From assembly GCF_011751075.1 (NCBI RefSeq), contig NZ_JAALLN010000005.1, positions 186,001 through 250,000 of the forward strand: a stretch of DNA of 64,000 nucleotides. Direction: 5' to 3'. Source of the stretch: Flavobacterium poyangense. Lineage in GTDB: Bacteria > Bacteroidota > Bacteroidia > Flavobacteriales > Flavobacteriaceae. Position 1 is the stretch's first letter; every line of letters starts with the position of its first letter. Of the stretch, positions 19,532 through 28,433 are shown one piece after another. The notes beneath the pieces were generated by a model. It was not told the DNA's origin. It saw only the letters and a program-made list of their open reading frames with translations, and made no database searches. Made by a program: the position numbers and the translations under genes.

Positions 19532-20833
19532 ATGAAAAAAGTTTTTTTGTTCGCGATTGCCATTCTTTTCTTCAATTCTTGTCAAAATGATGAAGCAAGT
19601 GCTGATTCTTCATTTGCAATGAAATCTGCAAGTGCAGATTATTCAGGTTACCCAACTGCAGTACAAACAGTAAGTGGTAACATTACAACTAATACTACTT
19701 GGACAAACGACAGAGTTTGGGAAGTTAGTGGAGTAGTTCGTGTTATAGGGGCAAAATTAACGATACAACCGGGAACTTTCATTAAAGCTAAAGTATTAGG
19801 TTCAGGAGTTGCTACAGGAGTATTGGTAATTACAAAAACAGGTCAGATTGATGCTCAGGGTACTGCTGCAGCTCCGGTTATTTTTACAAGTTACAATTTG
19901 CTAGATGGTAATGCTGCAACAAAAGCTGCACCTGGAGATTTTGGTGGTGTAGTTCTTTTAGGAGATGCTCAGGTAAATACCGGAGTAACTACTAATATTA
20001 TTGAAGGTTTAGGTGATCAGCCAACTCCTTCTGATTTTTACTATGGAGGAACAAACAATGCTCACAACGCAGGAGCTTTAAACTATGTTCGTATCGAGTT
20101 TGCTGGTCGTATCTTAGATGCTACAACTGGTGTTGAGATCAATGGTCTTACTTTTGGTGGTGTAGGTAGCGGAACTGTTGTTGATCACGTTCAGGTATCT
20201 TACGGAAGAGATGATTCATTCGAATTTTTCGGAGGAACAGTAAATGCAAGTCACTTAGTTTCTTTTGCTCCGGACGATGATAACTTTGATTTCGATTTTG
20301 GTTACACAGGATCTATCACTAAAGCAATCGCTATTGCAGATAAAGACTCTACACACAGTTTAAGCGGTGGAAACCCGGATTCAAACGGTATCGAACTAGA
20401 TAACAATGCAACTGGTACAAGTACAACAATCATTACAAGACCAGTTATCTCTCAATTGTCTATTATTGGTGCTAGTTCTGCTACAAATGCTGCTCTTTAT
20501 GAGAATGCAATACACGTACGTAGATTAGGTCAAATCAGTCTTTCTAATGTAACTGTTACCGGATATGTAACCGGAATCAGATGGGAAAGCCCTTCATTGC
20601 CTGCTAACTCTACATGGAATCTTTTATCAGTACATGCTTTCACAAATCCGGTATTGCCTGTTGGTACTGCTTTAGGTTTAGGTAGCACTACATCTACTGT
20701 TAGCCCAGCTACTGCATGGGGATTAACGCAACCATTCTTTAATGATGGAGCTTTAAATTTATCAGGTTCAACTGGTGCATTTAAAACGGAAGCAAACTGG
20801 ACAAACTCTTGGACTAAGTTTACTAACTTTTAA
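19532..20833 (+). CDS. Surface lipoprotein with beta-helix-like repeats
   Basis: The 433-aa protein has a lipoprotein signal with the lipobox FFNSC (Cys at about residue 17). The mature part is rich in Gly, Asn, Thr and Val, and built of short strand repeats such as VSGVVRVIGAKLTIQPGTFI, typical of right-handed beta-helix folds. An acidic block, FAPDDDNFDFDFGY, near residue 255 could bind calcium or another cation. It follows the STN-type TonB receptor and most likely acts as its cell-surface partner, capturing the ligand. No enzyme motif was recognised. Proteins of this type are common beside TonB receptors in Flavobacteriia, but their role is not established. Confidence 0.75.
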   Translation: MKKVFLFAIAILFFNSCQNDEASADSSFAMKSASADYSGYPTAVQTVSGNITTNTTWTNDRVWEVSGVVRVIGAKLTIQPGTFIKAKVLGSGVATGVLVITKTGQIDAQGTAAAPVIFTSYNLLDGNAATKAAPGDFGGVVLLGDAQVNTGVTTNIIEGLGDQPTPSDFYYGGTNNAHNAGALNYVRIEFAGRILDATTGVEINGLTFGGVGSGTVVDHVQVSYGRDDSFEFFGGTVNASHLVSFAPDDDNFDFDFGYTGSITKAIAIADKDSTHSLSGGNPDSNGIELDNNATGTSTTIITRPVISQLSIIGASSATNAALYENAIHVRRLGQISLSNVTVTGYVTGIRWESPSLPANSTWNLLSVHAFTNPVLPVGTALGLGSTTSTVSPATAWGLTQPFFNDGALNLSGSTGAFKTEANWTNSWTKFTNF

Positions 20834-20864
20834 TAGTACTGTAAATTAATAAATAAATGAACGG

Positions 20865-20941
20865 GGCTGTCTAAAGAGTTTTTTATTGTTTTTTTTATGA
20901 AGAGTAGGATGATGGTTTGCATCCTCACTTTTTAGGCAGCC
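20865..20941 (+). terminator. Two-level stem-loop between lipoprotein and adhesin genes
   Basis: An outer 11-bp stem (GGCTGTCTAAA at 20865-20875 with TTTAGGCAGCC at 20931-20941, one G-T pair) encloses an inner 6-bp hairpin (AGGATG at 20906-20911 with CATCCT at 20920-20925). A T-rich stretch lies inside the loop and another (TTTGTTTT) follows the outer stem. It could be a partial terminator or a processing structure that sets the ratio of the genes on either side. Confidence 0.5.
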
Positions 20942-20961
20942 TTTGTTTTAAATAGATAAAA

Positions 20962-21807
20962 ATGAAGAAAAAATTACTTGTATTGGTTTTTATACTGATC
21001 TCCGGAATGGCATCTGCACAGTATGCGATTTGGGAAGATGATTTTGATGATGCTGAGGCATCTGACTGGACTTTTTTGGACGCTGATGGAGATGCGAAAA
21101 ATTGGATTACACGAACCAATATTCAGATCAATGAAAATGGGGTTATCACAGATGGAACTTATAAAGTATTAGGAACTTATAATATTGATATGGCCTCAGG
21201 AGCTCCTCTTGGTGTAGAGCAGAAAAACTGGGCTATCATGCCGGAAATAGACTTATCATTTTACGGTGGAAGCATGCAATTGGTTTTAAATGCTCAAAAA
21301 GCGATCTATGACGGGCCTGATAATTTATACGTTTATGCATCTACAACAGATAAAGACCCGAAATCTTTTACTCAGATTGGAGCCATAGAATTAACAAGAG
21401 CAACAACTTTAGATGCCGAATTTAAAGATTATACGGTAGATATTTCTCAGTTTGCCGGAAAAACAAAGGTGTATTTCGCAGTTTTAAACGCACCCAACTT
21501 TGTTGTAGGTTATGAAATAGATAAAGTATCAATTACAGTAGCTTCCTTAGGATTGAAAGACGTATTGGGGAAAAAGGAAATAGCATTAAAACAAAACCCG
21601 GTTGAAAATGACTTGCAATTAGAGTTAGATTCAACTATTAATGAAGAAGAAATTACATTAAAAGTATACAATACAACAGGTGTATTGGTTAAAGAATCGA
21701 AATATAATAAAGCAGGAATTTCGATTAGCAACTTAACGGCTGGAGTTTATTTCCTGGTCATTAAATACGGTGATGCAGCTGAAAGAATAAAATTTATCAA
21801 AAAATAG
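20962..21807 (+). CDS. Secreted choice-of-anchor/adhesin-like protein with T9SS sorting domain
   Basis: The 281-aa protein has a signal peptide (to about residue 19, GMASAQ). A jelly-roll domain follows (about 20-190, opening with WEDDFDDAEASDWTFLD and holding NWAIMPEIDLS), the pattern of choice-of-anchor J / cleaved-adhesin domains that bind carbohydrate or protein surfaces. Residues about 205-281 form a type A T9SS sorting domain (LKQNPVENDLQLEL, then VYNTTGVLVKES and LTAGVYFLVIKYG). It is therefore exported by T9SS and probably attached to the cell surface. It is the second gene after the TonB receptor. Confidence 0.85.
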   Translation: MKKKLLVLVFILISGMASAQYAIWEDDFDDAEASDWTFLDADGDAKNWITRTNIQINENGVITDGTYKVLGTYNIDMASGAPLGVEQKNWAIMPEIDLSFYGGSMQLVLNAQKAIYDGPDNLYVYASTTDKDPKSFTQIGAIELTRATTLDAEFKDYTVDISQFAGKTKVYFAVLNAPNFVVGYEIDKVSITVASLGLKDVLGKKEIALKQNPVENDLQLELDSTINEEEITLKVYNTTGVLVKESKYNKAGISISNLTAGVYFLVIKYGDAAERIKFIKK

Positions 21808-21908
21808 AAAAGGCTATAGCAATGTCAATAGCAATAAAATAATCGCAATATCAATTTCAATAAAAACAATACCAATAACAACAGAATCATTTTAACAGTT
21901 TACAACTC

Positions 21909-22682
21909 ATGACGAATATATTTAAAGCAGTATTTCTTTTTTTTATTACAAGCCTTTTGATTTCCGCTTGCAGCAACGATGAATTGGTACCCTTGTATCA
22001 GGAACAAAAAGCCGGAAAAGTTGTGATACGTGCTTATAATGGATTGCAAGATTCTATTCAGGTTTCCTTAAATGGTAAGTTTCTAGTGGTGGATAAACGC
22101 AATGCTTTTTTGAAAAAAACAGAGAGCAATTACGAATTCGTATTTTACGGTCAGAGCACTAAAACAGTAACTATCAGTAATAAAAAAACGAAAAAAATTC
22201 TACATTCCTATACTTTTACTACCGCAAAACCATTAGACACACTCTCTTTTTATACTAAAGAAAACATTTGGATTGAAAATATCCTTTCTAATAAACCGGG
22301 AACGCTTAGTACATCAGGGCGTGTAGGCTATAAATTTATTTTCCCATCGGTAAACCAGTATTCTAAAAGTGGTTATAGTGGCGCTCTAGATCTTATTTTA
22401 AGAAAAACGAATGGTCAGCAAATAGGTAGAATAGAGAACATAAAGAAAGACCGTTTTAGCACTTTTTTTGAGTTTCCTTTTAGTTCACCTCCAATCGTGA
22501 ATGCGGAACTTGTTAAACATGGAACGGACGAATCATATATACCGGGGAAAAAAGTCATTTTTCAGATGGTGATTCAGAATAATAAATCAAAATTAATCGT
22601 ACTTGAAGAAAAAGCAGATGCTAGCGGTGTTTTTTCAGGTGTAGAGGGGATTATTAATTTGACGGATTATTTTTCTTTTTAA
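21909..22682 (+). CDS. Lipoprotein of unknown function
   Basis: The 257-aa protein has a lipoprotein signal with lipobox LISAC (Cys near residue 21), followed by SNDELVPLYQEQKAG. The rest is predicted beta-rich with lysine-rich strands and no recognised catalytic motif. It lies in the plus-strand surface module between a T9SS adhesin-like protein and an S41 protease lipoprotein. The stop is 33 bp before the protease start, so the last two are probably co-transcribed. The short gap upstream (21808-21908) is a low-complexity run of CAAT-type repeats. Confidence 0.7.
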   Translation: MTNIFKAVFLFFITSLLISACSNDELVPLYQEQKAGKVVIRAYNGLQDSIQVSLNGKFLVVDKRNAFLKKTESNYEFVFYGQSTKTVTISNKKTKKILHSYTFTTAKPLDTLSFYTKENIWIENILSNKPGTLSTSGRVGYKFIFPSVNQYSKSGYSGALDLILRKTNGQQIGRIENIKKDRFSTFFEFPFSSPPIVNAELVKHGTDESYIPGKKVIFQMVIQNNKSKLIVLEEKADASGVFSGVEGIINLTDYFSF

Positions 22683-22715
22683 TACTTGAGCACTAATTTT
22701 TGAATGCCTTTGTCC

Positions 22716-24068
22716 ATGAAAAAATATCATTTTGCTTTGCGGTTTGTTTTGCTTGTTTTTTCTCTAATGGTTTCCTGTCAGACAGACGATACTTCTGTTA
22801 CTTATGAAGAAGGAAGTAATGAATATGTAAATGACTGGATGTACGAACAAATGAAAAAATATTATTTGTGGAATGAAAGTCTGCCAAAAAATACTGCTAA
22901 GACTCTCAATCCGAAAGAGTATTTTGGAGAATTATTACATACGGAGGATCGTTTTTCTTATGCAACAAGTGTGGCGTTGCCTGAAACAGCTCCAAAAAGC
23001 ATTAGAATCTCCTATGGATTTGATATTTCTTTTATAGAATATGAAGGACAAGTTTATGGTGTTATTTTATATGTACTTTCCGATTCGCCTGCTGAGCGAT
23101 CGGGGCTTAAAAGAGGTCAATATATAAAAGCAATAAACGGGGTTTCATTAAACAATCAAAATTTTGAAAGTTTGTATGCAGGTTTGGTCCACTCTGACCG
23201 AGCCAAATTACAATGGCTCGAATATTCGTTACAGTCCGGTTTTTCTACCGCAAAAGAAATAGAAATTATTCGAGGTTTTACTTTTTCTCAATCCATAATT
23301 CATAAAGTTATTTCAAATAATAAGGAGAAAACGGGTTATATCGCAATCGCTCATTTTGACAGCGGACTTGCATCAACCTTGCTATCTGTATTTAAAGAGT
23401 TTAAAAATGAAGCAGTAACCAAAGTAATCGTCGATTTAAGATATAATGGAGGTGGCGATGTCTCATCAGCTACAGCATTGAGCATTCTTCTGGCTCCAAA
23501 CATTAAACAGGACGATTTGTTTATAAGATTTAAAGGAAATAAAAACGGGGGTTTTGTAAATAAGTCTTTTAAAGAGGCACTGGAAATGAATGAACTTCAA
23601 ATACATTTTGAAACATTGAGAACAGCGCATCCATTATTAATTCAGGAGCTGTATGTATTGTGCGGAAAGCATACTGCTTCAGCTTCTGAAATAATTATCA
23701 ATAATTTAAAGCCGTTTATGCCGGTAATTTCTATAGGCGAAAAAACAGTAGGAAAGGATGTTGCGGGCTTTGCAATAGAAGATGAGCGGACTAAAGACAA
23801 AAAAGGATGGATTTTATATCCGGTGATTTATAAGTTATTTAATGCCAATAATGAAGGTAATTACACAAGCGGAATAACTCCAACGGTTTCTCTAAATGAA
23901 CTTCAAGAAATGGAGATTTTTGCATTGGGAGATCCCAGAGAAATTTTAATCAATAGGGCTTTGAATGGAGGAATACACGCCAAACAAAATAGAAATACCG
24001 CTGCAAAAAAGCTATCATTAAAAGCAATCCCAACAGATGCAGACCCATTTCTGTTGGTTAAATTTTAA
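22716..24068 (+). CDS. S41 family serine protease lipoprotein with PDZ domain
   Basis: The start is set at 22716 (MKKYHFALRF), which gives a normal lipoprotein signal with lipobox MVSC; an ATG four codons earlier (22704) is also possible. The roughly 450-aa protein has an N-terminal helical region (about 35-90, YVNDWMYEQMKKYYLWNESL), a PDZ domain (about 95-180, SPAERSGLKRGQYIKAINGV) and an S41 peptidase domain (about 195-410). The peptidase holds VDLRYNGGGDV, the nucleophile motif TASASE and the partner Lys in GEKTVGKDVAG. Such Bacteroidota proteins are surface or periplasmic endopeptidases. In this cluster it may process the TonB receptor ligand or one of the neighbouring surface proteins (inference). 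Confidence 0.9.
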   Translation: MKKYHFALRFVLLVFSLMVSCQTDDTSVTYEEGSNEYVNDWMYEQMKKYYLWNESLPKNTAKTLNPKEYFGELLHTEDRFSYATSVALPETAPKSIRISYGFDISFIEYEGQVYGVILYVLSDSPAERSGLKRGQYIKAINGVSLNNQNFESLYAGLVHSDRAKLQWLEYSLQSGFSTAKEIEIIRGFTFSQSIIHKVISNNKEKTGYIAIAHFDSGLASTLLSVFKEFKNEAVTKVIVDLRYNGGGDVSSATALSILLAPNIKQDDLFIRFKGNKNGGFVNKSFKEALEMNELQIHFETLRTAHPLLIQELYVLCGKHTASASEIIINNLKPFMPVISIGEKTVGKDVAGFAIEDERTKDKKGWILYPVIYKLFNANNEGNYTSGITPTVSLNELQEMEIFALGDPREILINRALNGGIHAKQNRNTAAKKLSLKAIPTDADPFLLVKF

Positions 24069-24088
24069 CCGAAAAAAGGAAAAATTTT

Positions 24089-24259
24089 CACGCAAAGTCG
24101 CCAAGTTTTTTTTCACGCAGATTTAGGAGATTGTTTTTGTCAAAATAATAACGCAAAAAAATCTGCAAAATCTGCGTGAAAAAAAATTTCGCAAATAGTT
24201 GAGAATGCGCAAAGCTTTACCGAAACAACTTTCGTTATCTTAGCGACCCTTGCGGTTAG
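24089..24259. repeat. Single diverged copy of the CGCAGATTTAGGAGAT intergenic repeat
   Basis: This stretch carries CACGCAAAGTCGCCAAG, CACGCAGATTTAGGAGAT and the inverted AAATCTGCGTGAAAA, in the same order as the units at 2070-2470. A GCGCAAAGC and TTAGCGACCCTTGCGG tail follows. It fills the gap between the convergent protease and NTF2-like genes and may fold as a bidirectional terminator. Confidence 0.75.
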
Positions 24260-24283
24260 ATAAACGCAATAGGATAAACAGCT

Positions 24284-24706
24284 TTACTTTTTGTCGTAGT
24301 TTGTAGAAATTTTATCTACAATATACCATTCACCATTTTGTTTAATCATATTGAAGTAATCGGTGAACACCTTTTTGGGAGTTTCAATCTCGCATTTTGC
24401 AGAGGCAACATTTTTTGTAAGATTGATATCGAGTATGCTACCTTTTGTATTTTCCATTTTTGGGCGAGGTTTAAATCCGCTCAGATAGTTTTTTCTGGTA
24501 ATTATTACGATCTGGCCGTCTCTAATAAGTTTTAAATTGCAGGACGAATGCATTACTTTTCCAAGTTTTAGAGTGTCACCCGTCATCCAGCCGTCAAAAT
24601 AGGTTTCAATGGTTTGTTTAATTAAATCTTTTTCATCCTTTTGAGCGTGACCGACTAAAGAAAAGAATAGCGTCAGAGTCAGGCATAAAATTTTTGTCGT
24701 TTTCAT
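24284..24706 (-). CDS. Secreted NTF2-like / lumazine-binding-like protein
   Basis: The 140-aa protein has a signal peptide (to about residue 21, LVGHAQ). The remaining 119 residues have the NTF2-like cone-fold pattern seen in the putative lumazine-binding family: a first helix with DLIKQTIETYFDGWMTGD, then FKPRPKMENTKGSI, ASAKCEIETP and a final NGEWYIVDKIS strand. These domains often bind small ligands or act as hydrolases, but no catalytic pair can be identified. It is a single gene on the minus strand, between a repeat and the response-regulator gene. Confidence 0.75.
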   Translation of the reverse strand: MKTTKILCLTLTLFFSLVGHAQKDEKDLIKQTIETYFDGWMTGDTLKLGKVMHSSCNLKLIRDGQIVIITRKNYLSGFKPRPKMENTKGSILDINLTKNVASAKCEIETPKKVFTDYFNMIKQNGEWYIVDKISTNYDKK

Positions 24707-24797
24707 TTGTAAGTGTTTAATAATTAAAAATTATAATAAACTTCTATCAGGAGTAAGCTATATCTCTGGGGATTAGAAAACAAGTACAAGCAATGGG

Positions 24798-25466
24798 TTA
24801 TATCAAACCTAATTTTTTTGCCTTGTCAATTAGGTCTTTATCTCCTCCTTTGCCTTCTAAAAGCTGGTCTTTTATATTGGCTTTGCGTTTTTCAATTGCA
24901 CTCATAGAAAGGGGGATGTAATTGGGCAGATTAACCGTTTTTACTCCATCTGCTAATAAAATTAGAATCTGACTGTCATGGTGATCCCAACTTATATTCT
25001 TTTTTAGCAATTCTCTTTGTGACTCAATTATGGTGGGGCTTTTGTACAGTTCTCCACTTAAAACCTTTTGGCATATAACGGGAAATAATTCAAAATTTAT
25101 ATCGCTTTTTGAGATAAACCCTTCCGGTTTTATTTCTTTAATTATTTTATCAACTGTCAAAGCTTCACTGTGCATGGTAAGAAGGACTACTTTACAGAAA
25201 GGGAATTTTTTCCGGAGTAGCGAAGCCAGATCAACTCCATTATTAATGTGCAAATCTTTATAAGGAGGGATGCTGATGTCCAGTAACGCAAAGTGTATTA
25301 AAATATTTTGTTTTTCGTATAAGTTTATTTTATTAAAGGCCTCTTCACAATTATAACTTTTTATAAAATGCAAATTTTCTTCTTGTAAGCTACTGTATGA
25401 CAGCAGGTTGATGTAACTATCAACGGTCATTGGATGATCGTCAACTATTAAAATGTTTAATCCCAT
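24798..25466 (-). CDS. NarL/FixJ-type response regulator
   Basis: The start is placed at 25466 (MGLNILIVDDHP), because the receiver begins at once; a start five codons upstream (25481) is also open. The 222-aa protein has a receiver domain with D9/D10, phosphoacceptor D63 (ALLD), T97 and K120. Its C-terminal LuxR-type helix-turn-helix (about 155-215, DSQILILLADGVKTVNLPNY, SAIEKRKANIKDQL) is somewhat diverged. The likely partner is the NarL-type histidine kinase encoded divergently at 25898-27940, with a small lipoprotein gene between them. Confidence 0.9.
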   Translation of the reverse strand: MGLNILIVDDHPMTVDSYINLLSYSSLQEENLHFIKSYNCEEAFNKINLYEKQNILIHFALLDISIPPYKDLHINNGVDLASLLRKKFPFCKVVLLTMHSEALTVDKIIKEIKPEGFISKSDINFELFPVICQKVLSGELYKSPTIIESQRELLKKNISWDHHDSQILILLADGVKTVNLPNYIPLSMSAIEKRKANIKDQLLEGKGGDKDLIDKAKKLGLI

Positions 25467-25586
25467 AATTTGTAATCTCAATTTACATCAAATCTAGTTA
25501 AAATATTACGGAAATCCCGTACAATTTAGAAAAAATAAAGCTTTTTTTTTACAAAATATTCACAATTAATTATAAAAGCAATATTT

Positions 25587-25811
25587 ATGAGGACTAAATT
25601 CTACTTTCTGGGACTTGTTTTGATTTCATTATCAATGGCTTCGTGCTCAAATGACGAGCTTGAAAATGAGCAAGTTAAATCTTTTAAAAAACCAACTGAT
25701 ACATTCGGACGAAAAATCGATTCAACCAACACCAAACCAGGGATGAGACCGGCGAGTTTTGATGGTGAAAATTATGGAGACCCAAGTAATCCGAAACCAC
25801 CAAGACACTAA
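25587..25811 (+). CDS. Small lipoprotein of unknown function
   Basis: This 74-aa protein has a full lipoprotein signal (lipobox SMASC, Cys near residue 20) followed by SNDELENEQVKSFKKP and a Pro/Asn-rich tail ending PSNPKPPRH. The mature part is only about 54 residues and looks disordered. It lies between a response regulator (divergent) and a sensor kinase (86 bp downstream, same strand). A role as sensor accessory or as a regulated output of the pair is possible but unproven. Confidence 0.7.
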   Translation: MRTKFYFLGLVLISLSMASCSNDELENEQVKSFKKPTDTFGRKIDSTNTKPGMRPASFDGENYGDPSNPKPPRH

Positions 25812-25846
25812 AAATTTTATTTGCTGATTATTAATATCATTAAAGT

Positions 25847-25874
25847 TTTGATTTATTTCAAAATGTTATATTTG
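25847..25874 (+). promoter_or_regulatory. Candidate promoter of the sensor kinase gene
   Basis: TTTG (25847-25850) and TATATTTG (25867-25874) match the Bacteroidota -33 and -7 elements with a 16-base spacer, slightly short of the usual 17-23. The predicted start of transcription is only about 15-20 bases before the kinase start codon. Confidence 0.5.
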
Positions 25875-25897
25875 AAATAATAAACAACAATTGTATT

Positions 25898-27940
25898 TTG
25901 ACCATTTCGACTAGGATTTCTTATTATTTTATTTTTGTATTTTTTTTCTCCTGTAGAAAAAATGACAGTTCGAGCTCTGAAAGTACCCCTACTGATTTAT
26001 TTGATAAAGATTACGTTTGCAATCTGGAAAATAATAAAAAAGAGGCATATTTAGATCGTCGGGTTCTTCTTTTGAACAAGAAAAAGAATGAATCAATAGT
26101 AAGAGATGCTTATTTAGAAATTGCATCAGAATATTACTATATTAATAATTCAAAAAAATCTTTAGAGATTAGTTTAAAAGCTTTAGAATTATCAAAATTG
26201 GCCAATGATAGTGTTAGAATGGCAAAAGCCTCTTATTTTGTAGGCGACGGTTATGAAAACACAAAAAAAGACAGTGCCTATTTCTATTATCTCAAAGCAG
26301 AAAAAATATACCATAAAATTCATGACAATGATAATGTTGCCAGAATGTTGTTTAATAAAGGGTATGTTTTATTTTATGATGGAAATTATATAGAAAGTAC
26401 TGTTGAAATTTCTAAAGCTTTACAAAACTTAAAAAAATCCAAAGATTACGAACTGATTTATAGTTGCAATACCTTAATGGGTAATTGTCTTGAGAAACTG
26501 GTTAAGTATGATCAGGCCTTAAAATACCATGCTATGGCTTTGGATGTAGTTGGTAAAATGAAAATTACAGATAAAGCACACGTAAATAATTACAACGTCA
26601 GTTCTATTATTAATGTTTGTAATTTGTATGATTTGCAAGGTCAGTATTCTAAGTCGATAAGAATGCTTACTCCTTTAGTAACTGAAGACTTAAAAAAGAA
26701 ATGGCCTAAATTGTATGCTAACGTTTTGAGTAACCTGGCTTATTCAAAAATGAAAAGCAAAGACTATAAAAATGTGAATTCAATGTTGTTTGAATCCTTA
26801 AAAATAGTCGATAGTATAGGTTTAGAGCCCGATATTTTATATAAAAAGATACGTATAGGAGAGTATTATTTGTCACAAAAAGATACGCTCAGAGCCATTA
26901 GAACTCTGGTGGAAGCGAATCGATTGGCTGTTAAATTAAAAAACAGCAATGAGACTTTGACTACGTTGCGATTACTGTACAAAATCGATAAAAAGAAAAT
27001 TTTATTTTATACCAATGAGTATATTAAATTAAGTGACAGTATCAATGCCGTGCAAAAAAATGCACATGACAAATACTCCAGAATCGAATACGAAACATCC
27101 AGAATCGAGGATGAAAATAAGATTCTTACCAAAAGAAATTTCTATATTTTAATCACATCCTTTGTAGTAATTCTGGGGCTACTGATAATTTTTCTTTTCC
27201 GATATTTAAAATATAAGAATCAGGAAATGCGATTTTTTAAAAAGGAACAGCTCGCAAATGAAGTAATCTATCAATTATTGACTGACCAACAGGAAAAAAT
27301 AAATACTGCAAGGGAAGACGAAAAGACGAAAATAGCAAAAGAATTGCATGATGGTATAATGAATAAAATTTATAGTGTCAGAATGAATTTGGGCTTTTTT
27401 AATACGCAAAACAATGCAGAGATAATAGAAAAGAGACGTTATTATATTATTGAATTGCAAAATATTGAGAATGAAATTCGTACGGTTTCACACGGTTTAA
27501 GTCACAGTTCATTTCTGGAGCATAGTGATTTTAATATCTTGTTAATGGCTCTTATAGAAAATCAAAAAGAAATTACGGAAACCCAATTCACTTATTTGGA
27601 TAATGATACTATTGAGTGGAGAAGCATTCAAATTATTTATAAAATAAATTTATATCGAATAATTCAGGAGGCTATTTTGAATGTCAACAAATACGCTAAT
27701 GCGAAAAATTGCGAAGTAAAAATCAGTAAAAAGAAAAATAATACGCTAAAACTTACCATTACGGATGATGGTGACGGATTTGATGTGCGCAGTAAAAAAG
27801 CAGGGATTGGATTAAGTAATATGAGAGACAGAGTAACTTCTTTGAATGGTAAGTTCGACGTAATTTCAAAAATGAATTCCGGTACTAAAATCGAAGTTAC
27901 AATTAACCTTCAGGCGCGAAAACGACAGGGATTGTTCTGA
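25898..27940 (+). CDS. NarL-type sensor histidine kinase with TPR sensor region
   Basis: The frame appears to begin with a rare TTG start at 25898, which gives a lipoprotein-like signal ending in the lipobox FFFSC. The approximately 680-aa protein then has TPR-like helical repeats (about 60-370), a transmembrane helix (about 408-430, ILITSFVVILGLLIIFLF) and a HisKA_3 dimerisation domain with the phosphoacceptor in IAKELHDGIM (H484). The HATPase domain (about 585-675) has N-box IIQEAILNVNKYANA and ITDDGDGFD. The lipobox and the single inner-membrane helix together suggest a doubly anchored periplasmic TPR sensor. It is the probable partner of the divergent response regulator. Confidence 0.9.
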   Translation: MTISTRISYYFIFVFFFSCRKNDSSSSESTPTDLFDKDYVCNLENNKKEAYLDRRVLLLNKKKNESIVRDAYLEIASEYYYINNSKKSLEISLKALELSKLANDSVRMAKASYFVGDGYENTKKDSAYFYYLKAEKIYHKIHDNDNVARMLFNKGYVLFYDGNYIESTVEISKALQNLKKSKDYELIYSCNTLMGNCLEKLVKYDQALKYHAMALDVVGKMKITDKAHVNNYNVSSIINVCNLYDLQGQYSKSIRMLTPLVTEDLKKKWPKLYANVLSNLAYSKMKSKDYKNVNSMLFESLKIVDSIGLEPDILYKKIRIGEYYLSQKDTLRAIRTLVEANRLAVKLKNSNETLTTLRLLYKIDKKKILFYTNEYIKLSDSINAVQKNAHDKYSRIEYETSRIEDENKILTKRNFYILITSFVVILGLLIIFLFRYLKYKNQEMRFFKKEQLANEVIYQLLTDQQEKINTAREDEKTKIAKELHDGIMNKIYSVRMNLGFFNTQNNAEIIEKRRYYIIELQNIENEIRTVSHGLSHSSFLEHSDFNILLMALIENQKEITETQFTYLDNDTIEWRSIQIIYKINLYRIIQEAILNVNKYANAKNCEVKISKKKNNTLKLTITDDGDGFDVRSKKAGIGLSNMRDRVTSLNGKFDVISKMNSGTKIEVTINLQARKRQGLF

Positions 27941-28433
27941 TCCTTAGATAATTTTTAACGAAACTCAAATTGAGAGTGATGGCAAACCTTTTTCGGAATG
28001 TACTATTCCGGATTTCTTTCCTTTTTTAGTATTGATTTCCCTTTAAAACCTCAGCGTAGAGTAAATTTATTTTACCGATGCTGTCGCTACAAGTTTGTTA
28101 AATCCGTAATTATTATACGAAAAGTCCGTAATTTTTAAGCTTATATCTCTGTTACCTTAGTATAAAATATGTTACCTGAGAATAATGTGTACAAACATTT
28201 GAAATAGAGTGTAATGTGTTTAAAAATGAAAATAAGATAGTCACGATTTTTTGTGAAAGTATCCAAAGAATAGTATAGGTATCCTATTGAATTAAATAGC
28301 AAAAAATTGCGAAGAGGTTATTTAAAATGTGTTTTACTTTATCATTTACAATACAGTTTTTTTTTGCACTTTTAATTTTTCTGTCCTATTTACCTTTTGT
28401 TAGTGAGATAATTAAATTAAATACCAAAGACAA
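27941..28433. other. Intergenic region with a weak terminator, before the NRPS fragment
   Basis: A 6-bp stem (CGGAAT 27994-27999, ATTCCG 28005-28010) followed by a T-rich tract to about 28030 may terminate the sensor kinase transcript. The remaining roughly 400 bp are AT-rich with no supported gene. The region marks the change from ordinary chromosome to the remnant gene and phage-derived island that follow. Confidence 0.4.
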
